A DNA stretch of 64,000 nt, from the NCBI GenBank assembly GCA_963755695.1, contig CAVWLB010000008.1:930001-994000 (forward strand), written 5' to 3'. Below the pieces are notes generated by a model. That model saw only the letters and a list, made by a program, of their open reading frames with translations. It was not told where the DNA came from and did no database searches. This DNA comes from QHWT01 sp963755695 (GTDB lineage: Bacteria; Acidobacteriota; Vicinamibacteria; Vicinamibacterales; 2-12-FULL-66-21). Numbering within the stretch: the stretch's first letter is position 1; every line of letters begins with the position of its first letter. Of the stretch, positions 34,116 to 43,584 are shown in pieces. The position numbers and the translations under genes were made by a program.

Positions 34116-35066
34116 GTGATCCGTCTTCCTTCACGGACCGCAGGCCTGCTGGCAATCATGATGTCGACTCTGAGCTGCGCGCGGGGCGCGATGACGGTGG
34201 GCTCCACACCAGCCGCCGGCGCCCGGAGCGGGGCAGAGCAACAGCCCACCAGGCAATATCCCGGCTTCGAGCTGGTCTGGGCCGACGAGTTCACTGGAAC
34301 TGGAGCCCCCGACCCGAAGAACTGGACCTTCGAACGCGGCTTCGTGCGCAATCTCGAGTCGCAGTGGTACAGACCCGACAACGCACGGCAGGCGGACGGC
34401 TTTCTGATTATCGAGGCGCGGCGCGAACGAGTAGTCAATCCGAGGTTCCACCGTGCGTCCAGCGACTGGACCCGCAACCGCCAGTTTGCTGAATACACCT
34501 CGGCAAGTCTGACGACTCGTGGATTGCACAGCTGGCAATATGGCCGTTTCGAGATGCGCGGCCGGATCGATACGCGCGCGGGCTTGTGGCCGGCGTTCTG
34601 GACGCTCGGCGTCAAGAGACCGTGGCCGCACAATGGCGAGATCGACATCCTGGAGTACTACCGCGGGCTGTTGCTCGCGAATGTGGCGTGGGGCGGTGCG
34701 GAACGATTCGAGCCCATTTGGGCCGACTCGCGCAGGCCGATCGACACCTTCAATCAGCCAGCGTGGTCGAGCGCGTTTCACATCTGGCGCATGGATTGGG
34801 ACGAGCGCGCCATCGTCCTGTCAGTCGATGGCGAGCGGCTGAACCAGGTGGATCTCACGCGAACCGTCAATCAAGACGCGGAACGAGCGAATCCCTTTCA
34901 CCAGCCTCATTATCTGCTCCTGAGTCTCGCGATCGGTGGGACGCAGGGTGGCGATCCCTCCAAGACGACCTCTCCGGCGCGGTTCGAGATCGACTACGTC
35001 CGTGTCTATCAGCGTTCGGGCACATCGGCCCCAAGGCCTGATACAATCTTTCACACCCCTTCATAG
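34116..35066 (+). CDS. Glycoside hydrolase family 16 lipoprotein
   Basis: 316 aa with a GTG start. The N-terminus is short and hydrophobic, with STLSC fitting a lipobox at Cys21. The GH16 catalytic motif GEIDILEYY gives nucleophile Glu175, Asp177 and acid/base Glu180. FELVWADEFTGTGAPDPKNW and GRFEMRGRIDTRAGLWPAFWTLG are standard GH16 strands, as is FEIDYVRVYQ at the end. It should be a surface or periplasmic beta-glucanase (laminarinase, lichenase or related). No polysaccharide-utilisation partners lie beside it. Confidence 0.93.
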   Translation: MIRLPSRTAGLLAIMMSTLSCARGAMTVGSTPAAGARSGAEQQPTRQYPGFELVWADEFTGTGAPDPKNWTFERGFVRNLESQWYRPDNARQADGFLIIEARRERVVNPRFHRASSDWTRNRQFAEYTSASLTTRGLHSWQYGRFEMRGRIDTRAGLWPAFWTLGVKRPWPHNGEIDILEYYRGLLLANVAWGGAERFEPIWADSRRPIDTFNQPAWSSAFHIWRMDWDERAIVLSVDGERLNQVDLTRTVNQDAERANPFHQPHYLLLSLAIGGTQGGDPSKTTSPARFEIDYVRVYQRSGTSAPRPDTIFHTPS

Positions 35067-35101
35067 CACCTCAGCCGCTCGGAGACGGCTGCGCTCGCGT
35101 G

Positions 35102-37978
35102 ATGCACACAACTGTCGTTTCGCACTATCGCCTGCTTCATCCGCTCGGCGAGGGCGGGATGGGAGTGGTGTATCGTGCGGAAGACCTGCAGCTCGGGCGC
35201 GAGGTGGCGGTCAAGCTGCTGCGGGCCGAAGCCGTAGCGTCGACGGAGTGGCTCGCCCGGTTCGAGCGTGAAGCCCGTCTCGCCTCGTCATTGCAGCATC
35301 CCCACATCTGCACGATTCACGAGCTCGGTGAGCACGACGGTCATCCGTTCATCGTAATGGAGCGCCTCGAGGGGCGCACCATCAAGCAGTTGCTCGAGAG
35401 CGGGCCGCTGCCGGTTCGTCGTGTTCTCGAGTTCGCGCGGCAGATCGCGGATGCGCTCGACGCTGCGCACCGGCGGGGCATCGTCCACCGGGACATCAAG
35501 CCAGCCAACCTGTTCGTCACCCACGGCGACCACATCAAGATGCTCGATTTCGGCCTGGCAAAACTCGCCGTCGACGAGCCGCGCGTGGCAACGGTGGCGT
35601 CCGCGGCAACCGTGACGGCGACGGCGACCGCAGTATCCCTGCCCTCACCAGACCTCACGCGTACGGGCAGCACCGTGGGAACGGCCGCCTACATGGCGCC
35701 CGAGCAGGCACAAGGGCAACCCGTCGACGCGCGGACCGATTTGTTCTCGCTCGGAAGCGTGCTCTACGAAATGGCGACGGGCCGGCGTGCGTTCGGCGGC
35801 GATAACGTTCCGCTGATCCTGATGAAAATCATCAACGGGATCGTGGTCCCGGCCCGCACGGTCAACGAAGCCATTCCACAGAGTCTCGACGACATCATCC
35901 AGAAGCTGATGGCGGTCGATCCCGGGCAGCGGTACCAGACCGCCGCGGCTCTCCTCAAGGATATCGACGCGACAATTGCCGGTTTGGAGCTCGATTCCGG
36001 TTCAGCCGAGAAGGCGGCCGCGGCTGCCGCGAGCGGCAGCGCTCGGCCGCATCGGGGACGGGCCCATGTCGCGATGGCCGGCATCGGCGTCCTGCTGGTC
36101 GTCGTCGCGTTGGGCGCCACCTGGATCGCGCGGCAATCGCCGGCGCTGACCGATCGCGACAGCATCGTGATGGGGCGCTTCGAGAACACCACCTCCGATC
36201 CGGTCTTCGACGATACGTTGACGACGGCGCTGAAGGCCCACCTCGGACAGTCGCCATTTCTCGACATCGTCCCCGACCAGAGGATCTCGGAGACGCTCCA
36301 GTTGATGGCGAGACGTCCCGACGAGCGCCTGACGCACAACGTCGCGCGCGAAGTCTGTCAACGGCTCGGCGTGAAGGCGATGCTCGAGGGCTCGATCGCC
36401 CCGCTGGGCAGCCACTATGTGCTGACGCTGACCGCGACGGACTGCCAGACAGGCGAGTCACTCGCGCGGACCCAGGCGGAGGCGACCAGCAAGGAACACG
36501 TACTGTCGGAGCTTGGATCGATCTCATCGTCGATCCGGACCTCCCTCGGCGAATCGCTGCCCTCGATTCGGCGCTTCGACGTTCCGATCGAGCAGGCGAC
36601 GACGCCTTCGCTCGCCGCGCTGAACGCCTACGCGCTGGGTCTCGAGGAACGCCGCCGGGGCCGCGAGATGGAATCGATTGCCTTCTTCAATCAGGCGATC
36701 GAGAACGATCGGGAGTTTGCGGCGGCCTACACGACGCTGTCCACGGTCTACGGCAGCATCGGGGAGTGGCGGCGAAGCGAGGAGTTCGCGCGTCTGGCCA
36801 ACAACGTCAAGCGCCGGGTCAGCGAGCGCGAGCGTCTCTTCATCACGTATCAGTACCACGACCGGGTGACCGGCAACGAGGACGAGGCGGCGAAAACGCT
36901 GGAAGTCTGGAAGAGCGCTTACCCGCGCGACTTTCGTCCAGCCAACGCGCTCGCGCTGATTCACAACCGTCTCGGACGATACGACGGCGCGATCGCCGAG
37001 GCACAAGAGGCGCTGCGCCGCAGTCCTGGACACCCGTTCCCGCTCTCGAACCTGGCCTTCGCCTATCGGGCCCTCGGCAGATACGACGATGCGAAGAAGA
37101 CCGCGGAAGAAGCGGTCAAGCTTGGGGTCGAGACTACGCCAACGCGCCGACTCCTCTATCAGATCGGCATGGTGAGCGGGGATGGATCGGCCGCCGCGCA
37201 TCTCGCCTGGGCCAAGGACAAGCCGCGCGAGTTCGACCTCGTTTCCGCACAGGCGCAAGTGGCGGCATTTGGCGGACGCATGCGTGAAGCGTCTGACTTG
37301 TACGAGCGTGCGATCGATCTGGCGCTTGCACGGGGGCTCAAGGGCACGGCATCCGGTTACAGTGCCCACCTCGCCTGGACCACTGCGCTCTATCGTTCGA
37401 AGGATGCTGCCGCGAGCGTCAGGCGGATCATCGGGCGGGTCGATGACGAGGCGGACGCCCCCGGTACCGTGCCACGGTTTCGCGTGGGCGCGGCGTTCGG
37501 CTTGAGCGGCGCTGTTTCCGAGGCGCAGGCGCTCGTCACCCGCGCCGAGCAGCGTTATCCGGACTCGACCCTGGTGCGAGCTGTGCTGGCGCCGTCCACG
37601 CGCGCGGCCATGGCCCTTCACCAGGAACGCCCGAACGACGCCATTCAGGCGTTGGAGGCGGCGATCCCCGCCGAACTCGGCACCATCGCCGGCCTCATCC
37701 CGCCGTATCTTCGGGGGGAAGCGTACCTGCAGCGAGGGGCGTTCAACGCGGCGATTCAGGAGTACGAGCGGGTCGTGCAGAATCGCGGCGTCGATCCGTT
37801 CACGCCGGTGCTGCCGCTCGCGCAACTGGGCATGGCGCGCGCGAAAGGCCGCATCGGGGACACCGACGGAAGCCGCCGCGAATACGAGGAGCTTTTCCGA
37901 ATCTGGAACGGCGCCGACGCCGACTTCGCGCCGCTGCTCGCTGCGCGCGCGGAATACGCGCGTCTGCAGACTCACTGA
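35102..37978 (+). CDS. Membrane-anchored Ser/Thr protein kinase with TPR sensor domain
   Basis: 958 aa from the ATG at 35102 (a GTG lies one codon upstream). The PknB-type kinase domain (about 9-280) is complete: GEGGMGVVYRAE, Lys38 in VAVKLL, HRDIKPANL with Asp131, DFGLAKL with Asp149, and GTAAYMAPEQ. A Thr/Ala-rich insert lies between DFG and APE. A TM helix (MAGIGVLLVVVALGATWIA) follows. The rest combines a FlgO-like segment (MGRFENTTSDPVFDDTLTTALK) and TPR repeats (ANALALIHNRLGRYDGAIAEAQEALRRSP). The next gene is a diverged duplicate nine bases downstream. Confidence 0.94.
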   Translation: MHTTVVSHYRLLHPLGEGGMGVVYRAEDLQLGREVAVKLLRAEAVASTEWLARFEREARLASSLQHPHICTIHELGEHDGHPFIVMERLEGRTIKQLLESGPLPVRRVLEFARQIADALDAAHRRGIVHRDIKPANLFVTHGDHIKMLDFGLAKLAVDEPRVATVASAATVTATATAVSLPSPDLTRTGSTVGTAAYMAPEQAQGQPVDARTDLFSLGSVLYEMATGRRAFGGDNVPLILMKIINGIVVPARTVNEAIPQSLDDIIQKLMAVDPGQRYQTAAALLKDIDATIAGLELDSGSAEKAAAAAASGSARPHRGRAHVAMAGIGVLLVVVALGATWIARQSPALTDRDSIVMGRFENTTSDPVFDDTLTTALKAHLGQSPFLDIVPDQRISETLQLMARRPDERLTHNVAREVCQRLGVKAMLEGSIAPLGSHYVLTLTATDCQTGESLARTQAEATSKEHVLSELGSISSSIRTSLGESLPSIRRFDVPIEQATTPSLAALNAYALGLEERRRGREMESIAFFNQAIENDREFAAAYTTLSTVYGSIGEWRRSEEFARLANNVKRRVSERERLFITYQYHDRVTGNEDEAAKTLEVWKSAYPRDFRPANALALIHNRLGRYDGAIAEAQEALRRSPGHPFPLSNLAFAYRALGRYDDAKKTAEEAVKLGVETTPTRRLLYQIGMVSGDGSAAAHLAWAKDKPREFDLVSAQAQVAAFGGRMREASDLYERAIDLALARGLKGTASGYSAHLAWTTALYRSKDAAASVRRIIGRVDDEADAPGTVPRFRVGAAFGLSGAVSEAQALVTRAEQRYPDSTLVRAVLAPSTRAAMALHQERPNDAIQALEAAIPAELGTIAGLIPPYLRGEAYLQRGAFNAAIQEYERVVQNRGVDPFTPVLPLAQLGMARAKGRIGDTDGSRREYEELFRIWNGADADFAPLLAARAEYARLQTH

Positions 37979-37987
37979 CCTCCGCCC

Positions 37988-40888
37988 GTGCGCATCTCGC
38001 ACTACGAGCTCCTCGAGCCGATAGGTCGTGACGGCGCGTCGGAAATCTATCGCGCCAGGGATTTCCGGCTGGAACGCGAGGTCGCGGTCAAGCTGCTGCG
38101 GCCCGAAGAGGCGGCCCGTCCCGGAGCGGTCGAGTTGTTCCAACGCGAGGCGCACATCGCCTCGCTGGTCAGTCACCCGCACGTGTGCGCCGTTCACGAT
38201 TCAGGCATCGAGAACGGCCGTCCATACCTGGTCCTCGAGTTCCTCGACGGTCGCGCGCTCGACGAGCTTATCGGCGGTACGCCTCTCCCCATCAATCGTG
38301 TGCTCGATATCGGCATGCAGATCGCCGACGCGCTGGGCGCAGCGCACCGTCGCGGCATCGTTCACGGAAACCTGAAGCCGTCGAACGTGTTCATCACGAA
38401 CGACGGCCACGTGAAGCTGCTCGAGCTCGGTGCCGCAAGCGCAGCCACACCTGCATATCCACCCGCGGTACCCTCGGGCGTCGATGGTAGCTCGCGGACC
38501 ACCTCGCTCGAGTCCCGGCGAGTCGCGCCGGCCCCGATCGGCGAGTTCTTCCATGCCTATCTCGCTCCCGAGCAGATTGCCGGAAGTGGCGCCGACGCCC
38601 GCGCCGATATTTTCGCAGTCGGTGCACTGCTTTACGAGATGGCCACCGGGCGCCGCGCCTTCCGCGGTGACACGCCGTCGGAAATCACTCGGGCGATTGG
38701 TGTTGGAGCACCTGAGGCGACGCGTGGAGAGAATCCGCACGTGCCGGCGCCGGCGGAAGCGGCCACTACCCGGGCGCTGCAGAAAGATCCGGCGAAGCGG
38801 CAGCAGACCGCGCGTGAACTGTTCGACGAATTGCGTGCGGCCAGACAGGCGCTCTCGCAGTCACAGCCTGTCGCTCAGACGGTGCGTCCGGCCAGACGTC
38901 TGACCCGGCCGTTCCTGATCACCGGAACAGCGCTGGTGCTGGTCGCACTCCTGGTATTTGCCGGGATCGCGCGCGGCTGGTGGCGCAACGGCCGTCGAAT
39001 CGAGCGCAGTACCGTCCTGGTCAGCCACATCGCCAACGGCACGGCGGATCCCGACTTCGACGGCACCCTGCGCGAAGCGGTGACCGTCTACCTGGCGCAG
39101 TCGCCTTATCTCGATCTCGTGTCGGACGAACGGATCCGGAGTCAGCTGCAGTTGATGGGGCGCGATTCCACGACGCGCATGACCCACGCCGTCGCCCAGG
39201 AAGTGTGTCAGCGACTGGGCCTCCAAGCGATGCTCGAAGGCAGCGTGTCAGCGGTCGGCGGGGTCACGCTGGTTGCGCTTGCCGCCACCGACTGCACCAG
39301 CGGGTCGACGATCGCCCGACAGCAGGTCGAGGTCAATCGCAAGGAAGATGTCTTGCGCGCGCTGGGTTCGATTACCGCCGCCGTCCGTGAAGCGCTTGGG
39401 GAATCGCGAACCTCGCTGGCGCGGCACAACGTGCCAATCGAGGAAGCGACCACGCCGTCGCTGGACGCGCTGAAGGCATATACCGAGGGAGCCGCACGAC
39501 GAGCGGCAGGCCGTGAACTGGAGGCAATTCCGTTTTTCGAGCGCGCGATCGGTCTCGATCGAAAGTTCGCGCTCGCTTATACGACGCTGTCGACGCTTTA
39601 CGGCGGGCTGGGGGAGACCGGCCGGAGTGAAGAGCTTGCGCGGCTGGCTTACGAGAATCGTGGGCACGTCAGTGAACGCGAGCGGCTGTTCATCACCTAT
39701 CAGTACCACGACCGTTTCACAGGCGACCAGATGAAGGCGCGCGAGACGCTGGAAGTGTGGAAACGGACCTATCCTCGCGATTACCGTCCCGCGAACGCCC
39801 TCGCCGTTCTGTTCAACCGGCTGGGCGACTACGACGCGGCGGTTGCCGAAGCCGAGGAAGCGATTCGCCGCAATCCCGCGCACGCCTTTCCGCCGTCGAA
39901 TCTCGCATATGCCCATCGAGGGGCAGGGCGCTTTGCCAAGGCGCGGGAAGTAGCGGAACAGGCGCTGGGGCGCAATCTCAGCACCGGCCCGTTGCGGCGG
40001 CTGCTCTACCAACTCGCCGAATTGCAGCACGACGAGCCAACCGCGCGCGCACAAATCGAATGGGCTTCCCAGAGCCCCGTCGGCTTCGACATGACCGGCG
40101 CGCGCGCGCAGGTCGCCGCCTTCGGCGGCCGCATGACGGAGGCGCGGGGTCTCTACGAAGACACGATCGCCGCAACCACCCAGCAGGGTTTCAAACAGAT
40201 TGCGTCGGGCTACGCCGCGCAGGCGGCACAGACCGAAGCGCTCTTCGGCTACGACCGTCTCGCGCTGGCGCGGGCACGTAACGTCGTGCGTACGGCGACC
40301 GCCTACGAACCGCAGCTCCGCGGCGCGACTGCGCTGGCGCTTGCTGGCGCGCCGGACGAAGCGGAAGCCGTTGTTCGCCGGCTTCGTACTGTGCGTCCCG
40401 ACGACACGCTGCTGCAGGGCACCTACCGGCCAGTTGCGGAGGCAGCCATCTTCCTCCGTCGTCGGCGTCCTGCCGAAGCGGTTGATGTTCTCCGCGCCGC
40501 AGCGAAGTACGAACGCGGTACCGTCGCCGCCCTTGCCCCGGCGTACCTGCGAGGCGAAGCGCGGCTGCAGGCCGGAGATGCAGTGGAGGCGCGGCAGGAT
40601 TTCCAGACCGTCCTCGACAATCGCGGCGCCGATCCCTTCTCGCCGCTGATTCCGCTCGCGCAACTCGGCGTCGCGCGGGCACTATCCGCCGGCGGGCAGA
40701 TCATCGAGGCCCGGAAGGCCTACGAGTCCCTGATGCGCACGTGGGACCGCGCCGATCCGGATCTTCCGGTGCTCCTGGCAGCCCGCCGTGAAGCGGCGCA
40801 ACTGACCCTGAGCCACGCGGTCAGCTCTCGATCTTCTCCGTCCCCGGATTCCACCGCACCAGGTGCCCGGCGCGGAGCGCCGCGTTAG
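37988..40888 (+). CDS. Pseudokinase paralogue with TM and TPR domain
   Basis: 966 aa, GTG start, a tandem duplicate of the preceding kinase along its whole length (both have ERLFITYQYHDR, YPRDxRPANALA and VAAFGGRM). The kinase-fold domain keeps Lys35 (VAVKLL) and the C-lobe YEMATGRRAF. However, the catalytic HRD is HGN (126-128: VHGNLKPSN), DFG is ELG (146-148: LLELGAA), and the glycine loop is degraded (GRDGASEIY). It therefore should lack phosphotransfer and act as an allosteric partner or scaffold. The last ~22 residues (SSRSSPSPDSTAPGARRGAPR) have no counterpart in the first protein and run antisense over the end of the next gene, suggesting loss of the original stop. Confidence 0.9.
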   Translation: MRISHYELLEPIGRDGASEIYRARDFRLEREVAVKLLRPEEAARPGAVELFQREAHIASLVSHPHVCAVHDSGIENGRPYLVLEFLDGRALDELIGGTPLPINRVLDIGMQIADALGAAHRRGIVHGNLKPSNVFITNDGHVKLLELGAASAATPAYPPAVPSGVDGSSRTTSLESRRVAPAPIGEFFHAYLAPEQIAGSGADARADIFAVGALLYEMATGRRAFRGDTPSEITRAIGVGAPEATRGENPHVPAPAEAATTRALQKDPAKRQQTARELFDELRAARQALSQSQPVAQTVRPARRLTRPFLITGTALVLVALLVFAGIARGWWRNGRRIERSTVLVSHIANGTADPDFDGTLREAVTVYLAQSPYLDLVSDERIRSQLQLMGRDSTTRMTHAVAQEVCQRLGLQAMLEGSVSAVGGVTLVALAATDCTSGSTIARQQVEVNRKEDVLRALGSITAAVREALGESRTSLARHNVPIEEATTPSLDALKAYTEGAARRAAGRELEAIPFFERAIGLDRKFALAYTTLSTLYGGLGETGRSEELARLAYENRGHVSERERLFITYQYHDRFTGDQMKARETLEVWKRTYPRDYRPANALAVLFNRLGDYDAAVAEAEEAIRRNPAHAFPPSNLAYAHRGAGRFAKAREVAEQALGRNLSTGPLRRLLYQLAELQHDEPTARAQIEWASQSPVGFDMTGARAQVAAFGGRMTEARGLYEDTIAATTQQGFKQIASGYAAQAAQTEALFGYDRLALARARNVVRTATAYEPQLRGATALALAGAPDEAEAVVRRLRTVRPDDTLLQGTYRPVAEAAIFLRRRRPAEAVDVLRAAAKYERGTVAALAPAYLRGEARLQAGDAVEARQDFQTVLDNRGADPFSPLIPLAQLGVARALSAGGQIIEARKAYESLMRTWDRADPDLPVLLAARREAAQLTLSHAVSSRSSPSPDSTAPGARRGAPR

Positions 40889-42029
40889 CGATGTGTGCCG
40901 TACGCGCCGCCTGGTGCGCGACGCGGATGTGGGCATTCGGGGCCTTGCGGCTGCGAATGCATTCCAGCCAGTTTTCGAGATGCGTGACGGTGCCGTCGCC
41001 GCTCGATCGTACGTAGATGTCAGGCTCTGGCGAATTCGTTCCCGCCGCCCACGCCGCATCGTCACGGTAGAAGGCGAGCCGCGCGCGATCGATCTTGAGT
41101 GTGCCGCGGTCGCCTCGAAACTCCAGCCCGCCATCGTCGACGCGGCTCACGTAGGTGCCAAGATAGGCGGCCATGAAGCTCTTCGGGAACTCGATGGTCG
41201 CGGTCACCGTGTCGGGCGCTTCCCACAGCTTGATGCTGTAGTTCTGTCCCCTGGTGTCGGCTGCCAGCGGGGCATCGACGTCCATATACCAGTGGACCAC
41301 ATCGATCCAGTGGGTCATGAGGTCGGTGATGCAGCCGCCGCCGAAGTTCCAGAAGTGCCGCCATTGATAGAAGCACTCGGGTCGGAACGGCTGATCGGGC
41401 GCAGGGCCGAGCCACCGTTTCCAATCCAATTGTTCGAGTGACACGGGCGCGTAGTTGCCGGCGGTGGAGTGCTGATACCAGTAAGTGTGGACGAACGTAA
41501 TCTGTCCCAGTCTCCCCGAATCGATAATCTGTTTTCCAAGCACCCAGTGGTCCCAGCTCCGTTGCTGTGTGCCGGTCTGCACAATCTGTTTCGAGGCCTC
41601 GATGGCTTTGACCATCTCCTCGCCCTCTGCGATGGTGTGCGACACCGGTTTTTCGACGTAGACGTCCTTGCCGGCCGCCACCGCGTCGAGCGTAATTGTT
41701 TTGTGCCAGTGATCGGGGGTGCCGATCACGACCGCATCGATTCCCTTGTCGTCGAGGATCCTGCGGTAGTCGGCCACCTTCGCCACGTCGGTCCCTGCGA
41801 TCTCCGCCGCCTGCAACAGCCTCGGCTCGTACACGTCGCACACGGCAACCATGTCGTTGCCGGGAATCTTCTTCAACAGCGTCATCAGGCCCCGGGCGCG
41901 GCCTCCGGTTCCAATCACGCCGATACGGATTCGGTCGTTCGCGCCTTGAACACCGCTTGCGGCGAGGCGGGCACCGAGAACCAGCCCTGAGGCGGCAGTG
42001 GCGAGGAATGTGCGACGGCTGCAGGACAT
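40821..42029 (-). CDS. Tat-exported Gfo/Idh/MocA-family oxidoreductase
   Basis: 402 aa. The twin-arginine signal SRRTFLATAASGLVLGARLA leads a Rossmann dehydrogenase: IRIGVIGTGGRARGLM, DAVVIGTPDHWHKTITLDA, VYVEKPVSHTIAEGEEM and GGGCITDLMTHWIDVVHWYM. This is the secreted sub-family common in Acidobacteriota and Planctomycetes that acts on sugars with a bound cofactor. The final 68 nt overlap the 3' end of the pseudokinase gene in the opposite sense. It is separate in type from the cytoplasmic family member at 5.3-6.4 kb. Confidence 0.93.
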   Translation of the reverse strand: MSCSRRTFLATAASGLVLGARLAASGVQGANDRIRIGVIGTGGRARGLMTLLKKIPGNDMVAVCDVYEPRLLQAAEIAGTDVAKVADYRRILDDKGIDAVVIGTPDHWHKTITLDAVAAGKDVYVEKPVSHTIAEGEEMVKAIEASKQIVQTGTQQRSWDHWVLGKQIIDSGRLGQITFVHTYWYQHSTAGNYAPVSLEQLDWKRWLGPAPDQPFRPECFYQWRHFWNFGGGCITDLMTHWIDVVHWYMDVDAPLAADTRGQNYSIKLWEAPDTVTATIEFPKSFMAAYLGTYVSRVDDGGLEFRGDRGTLKIDRARLAFYRDDAAWAAGTNSPEPDIYVRSSGDGTVTHLENWLECIRSRKAPNAHIRVAHQAARTAHIANAALRAGHLVRWNPGTEKIES

Positions 42030-42104
42030 GCGATCCCCTCCTGACGCGGAGGAGGATATCAGCTTCGATGACCAGCGACGCGTTGGGTTGCGCCGGCTTT
42101 GGCG

Positions 42105-43202
42105 CTACTTGAGTTCCAACAGCTTGAAGGCAGTTCCGATGAAGACGTAGGCCTGAAAGCCGGTGTCGGAGCGCCAGCCGGCCGACAAGCCGCCATTGAG
42201 CTTTGGACTGGCGGACGAACCTTCGTCGAGCTTTTCCTGAAAGAAATAAACCGGCAGCTCGAACGAGGCGATGTCGTCCGTATCGTCGAACCCTTTGGAT
42301 AGCTGCAGGCGAGGACCGAATCCGATCACCGGCCCCGCGGTACGGCCATTCGTGCGTTCGCGCGCCAGCTGCCACTTGTATTCGATGGTGGCAATCGCCG
42401 CCTTCGCCTGCGCCGGTGCACCGACGATTGCAGGGTCGCACCGCAGCACCTCGGTGCCCGGAAGCGCGCGACAGAGTTGCGTCTGATCCGCCGCCGCCTG
42501 GTAGTCGCTCGAATACTGGAGATGCAACCCGAGCAAGCGGGTCCGCCGATTGAGGAGCCACCCGAGCGAGCCTTCGACACCGACGTCGCTTCTCCCGAGC
42601 GGATCTTGCGCTGTGCCTTGCGCATCGACGAAGTCGAACCTCTTCCGCCCGAATCTCACGCTCGCGCCGAACATGAATGGATGACTTCTGAAGACGTGCT
42701 TCAATAGTGCCTGTGAGAGCGGCGAGCCCGCAGCCTGCAGCTTGCCGGCCGTGCAGTCCTCCTTGGCAATGCCCGCGTCCGTGCAGATCCGGACGATGTC
42801 GGCGACACGGAAGCTTTTCAACAAACTTGCATGCGTGATGCTGAATTCAACCGTCGCTCCATCGGTCAGGCCCGTGAGATCGAGCGGCTGGGCCTCCGCT
42901 GCGTCGGAGTCGCCGATCGGAGACGACACGTCAGCGCGGAAGTTCGTCGCGCCGTATGCAAACCCGATCGTTCCAGTTGCCCGGCCATTACCCTTCGTCG
43001 TCTCGAAAGCGATCTGCGGTTCCGGCAGTGTGAAGCCGCTCTTTGCGACGGGATCCCGCTCCAGCTGGCGCGTCTCGCGCTGTTGTCTCTGATTCTCCGC
43101 CTCGATCTGGAGCTGGGCGGCGTCGCCGATCGTCTGAGCGGTCAGGTTCGCGGTCGTCAGCAGGGCCGCTACCGCGGCGAGCTGATAAACATGGCATCGC
43201 AT
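42105..43202 (-). CDS. Putative outer-membrane or periplasmic protein, unknown
   Basis: 365 aa from the ATG at 43202 (the frame extends to 43238, but this start exposes the signal peptide YQLAAVAALLTTANLTAQ). A short coiled coil (LQIEAENQRQQRETRQLERD) is followed by an alternating beta-strand protein (GTIGFAYGATNFRADVSS, FMFGASVRFGRKRFDFVD, LLGLHLQYSSDY, PVIGFGPRLQLSKG, GFQAYVFIGTAFKLLEL). This looks like a small outer-membrane beta-barrel. Two Cys pairs occur in the central loops. It follows the 109-aa gene closely and is probably co-transcribed. No family is recognised. Confidence 0.7.
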   Translation of the reverse strand: MRCHVYQLAAVAALLTTANLTAQTIGDAAQLQIEAENQRQQRETRQLERDPVAKSGFTLPEPQIAFETTKGNGRATGTIGFAYGATNFRADVSSPIGDSDAAEAQPLDLTGLTDGATVEFSITHASLLKSFRVADIVRICTDAGIAKEDCTAGKLQAAGSPLSQALLKHVFRSHPFMFGASVRFGRKRFDFVDAQGTAQDPLGRSDVGVEGSLGWLLNRRTRLLGLHLQYSSDYQAAADQTQLCRALPGTEVLRCDPAIVGAPAQAKAAIATIEYKWQLARERTNGRTAGPVIGFGPRLQLSKGFDDTDDIASFELPVYFFQEKLDEGSSASPKLNGGLSAGWRSDTGFQAYVFIGTAFKLLELK

Positions 43203-43234
43203 TCCATCCCCCGGCCGGGCAGGAAGGATGTGGG

Positions 43235-43564
43235 TCACAGCTCGAAATCGTCCCAGCCCACATCTTCCCCCTCGGTTGTCGTCTGTTCACTGGTCCGTTT
43301 GCGCAGTTCCACGGGATCGCCATCATCCGGAATGCGGTGAACCTTCACGCTGTATCTATGTCGCTGAAGAGGAACCATCTTCACGGCCCAGACGAAGATG
43401 TAATTTCCAGGTGCGAGCGACGTCTCTGCGATGCCACCATCATCGAAGAGCAGTCGCCTCTCCTTCTCCTTCTGGTCCTCGGTCTGGATCATCCCGCTCA
43501 TTCCGGCACACGTCCCGCAGGCAACAGTGAAACGGACCGTGATTCGTTCAGCTTCCTTCGCCAT
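43235..43564 (-). CDS. 109-aa hypothetical protein
   Basis: Unrecognised. It starts MAKEAERITVRFTVACGTCA, contains a CxxC (CGTC), a basic patch KEKERR, and a beta-rich middle (APGNYIFVWAVKMVPLQRHRYSVKVHRI), and ends in an acidic tail GEDVGWDDFEL. There is no signal peptide. The stop is 33 bp before the chosen start of the putative barrel protein. The arrangement suggests a small cytoplasmic partner. Confidence 0.6.
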   Translation of the reverse strand: MAKEAERITVRFTVACGTCAGMSGMIQTEDQKEKERRLLFDDGGIAETSLAPGNYIFVWAVKMVPLQRHRYSVKVHRIPDDGDPVELRKRTSEQTTTEGEDVGWDDFEL

Positions 43565-43584
43565 GACGCCCCTTGTAAACCAGC

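Noticed and set aside
36524..38197. 557-aa minus-strand open frame across the kinase/pseudokinase junction
   Set aside because: Antisense of two strongly supported genes in GC-rich DNA; no recognisable domain or ribosome-binding site.
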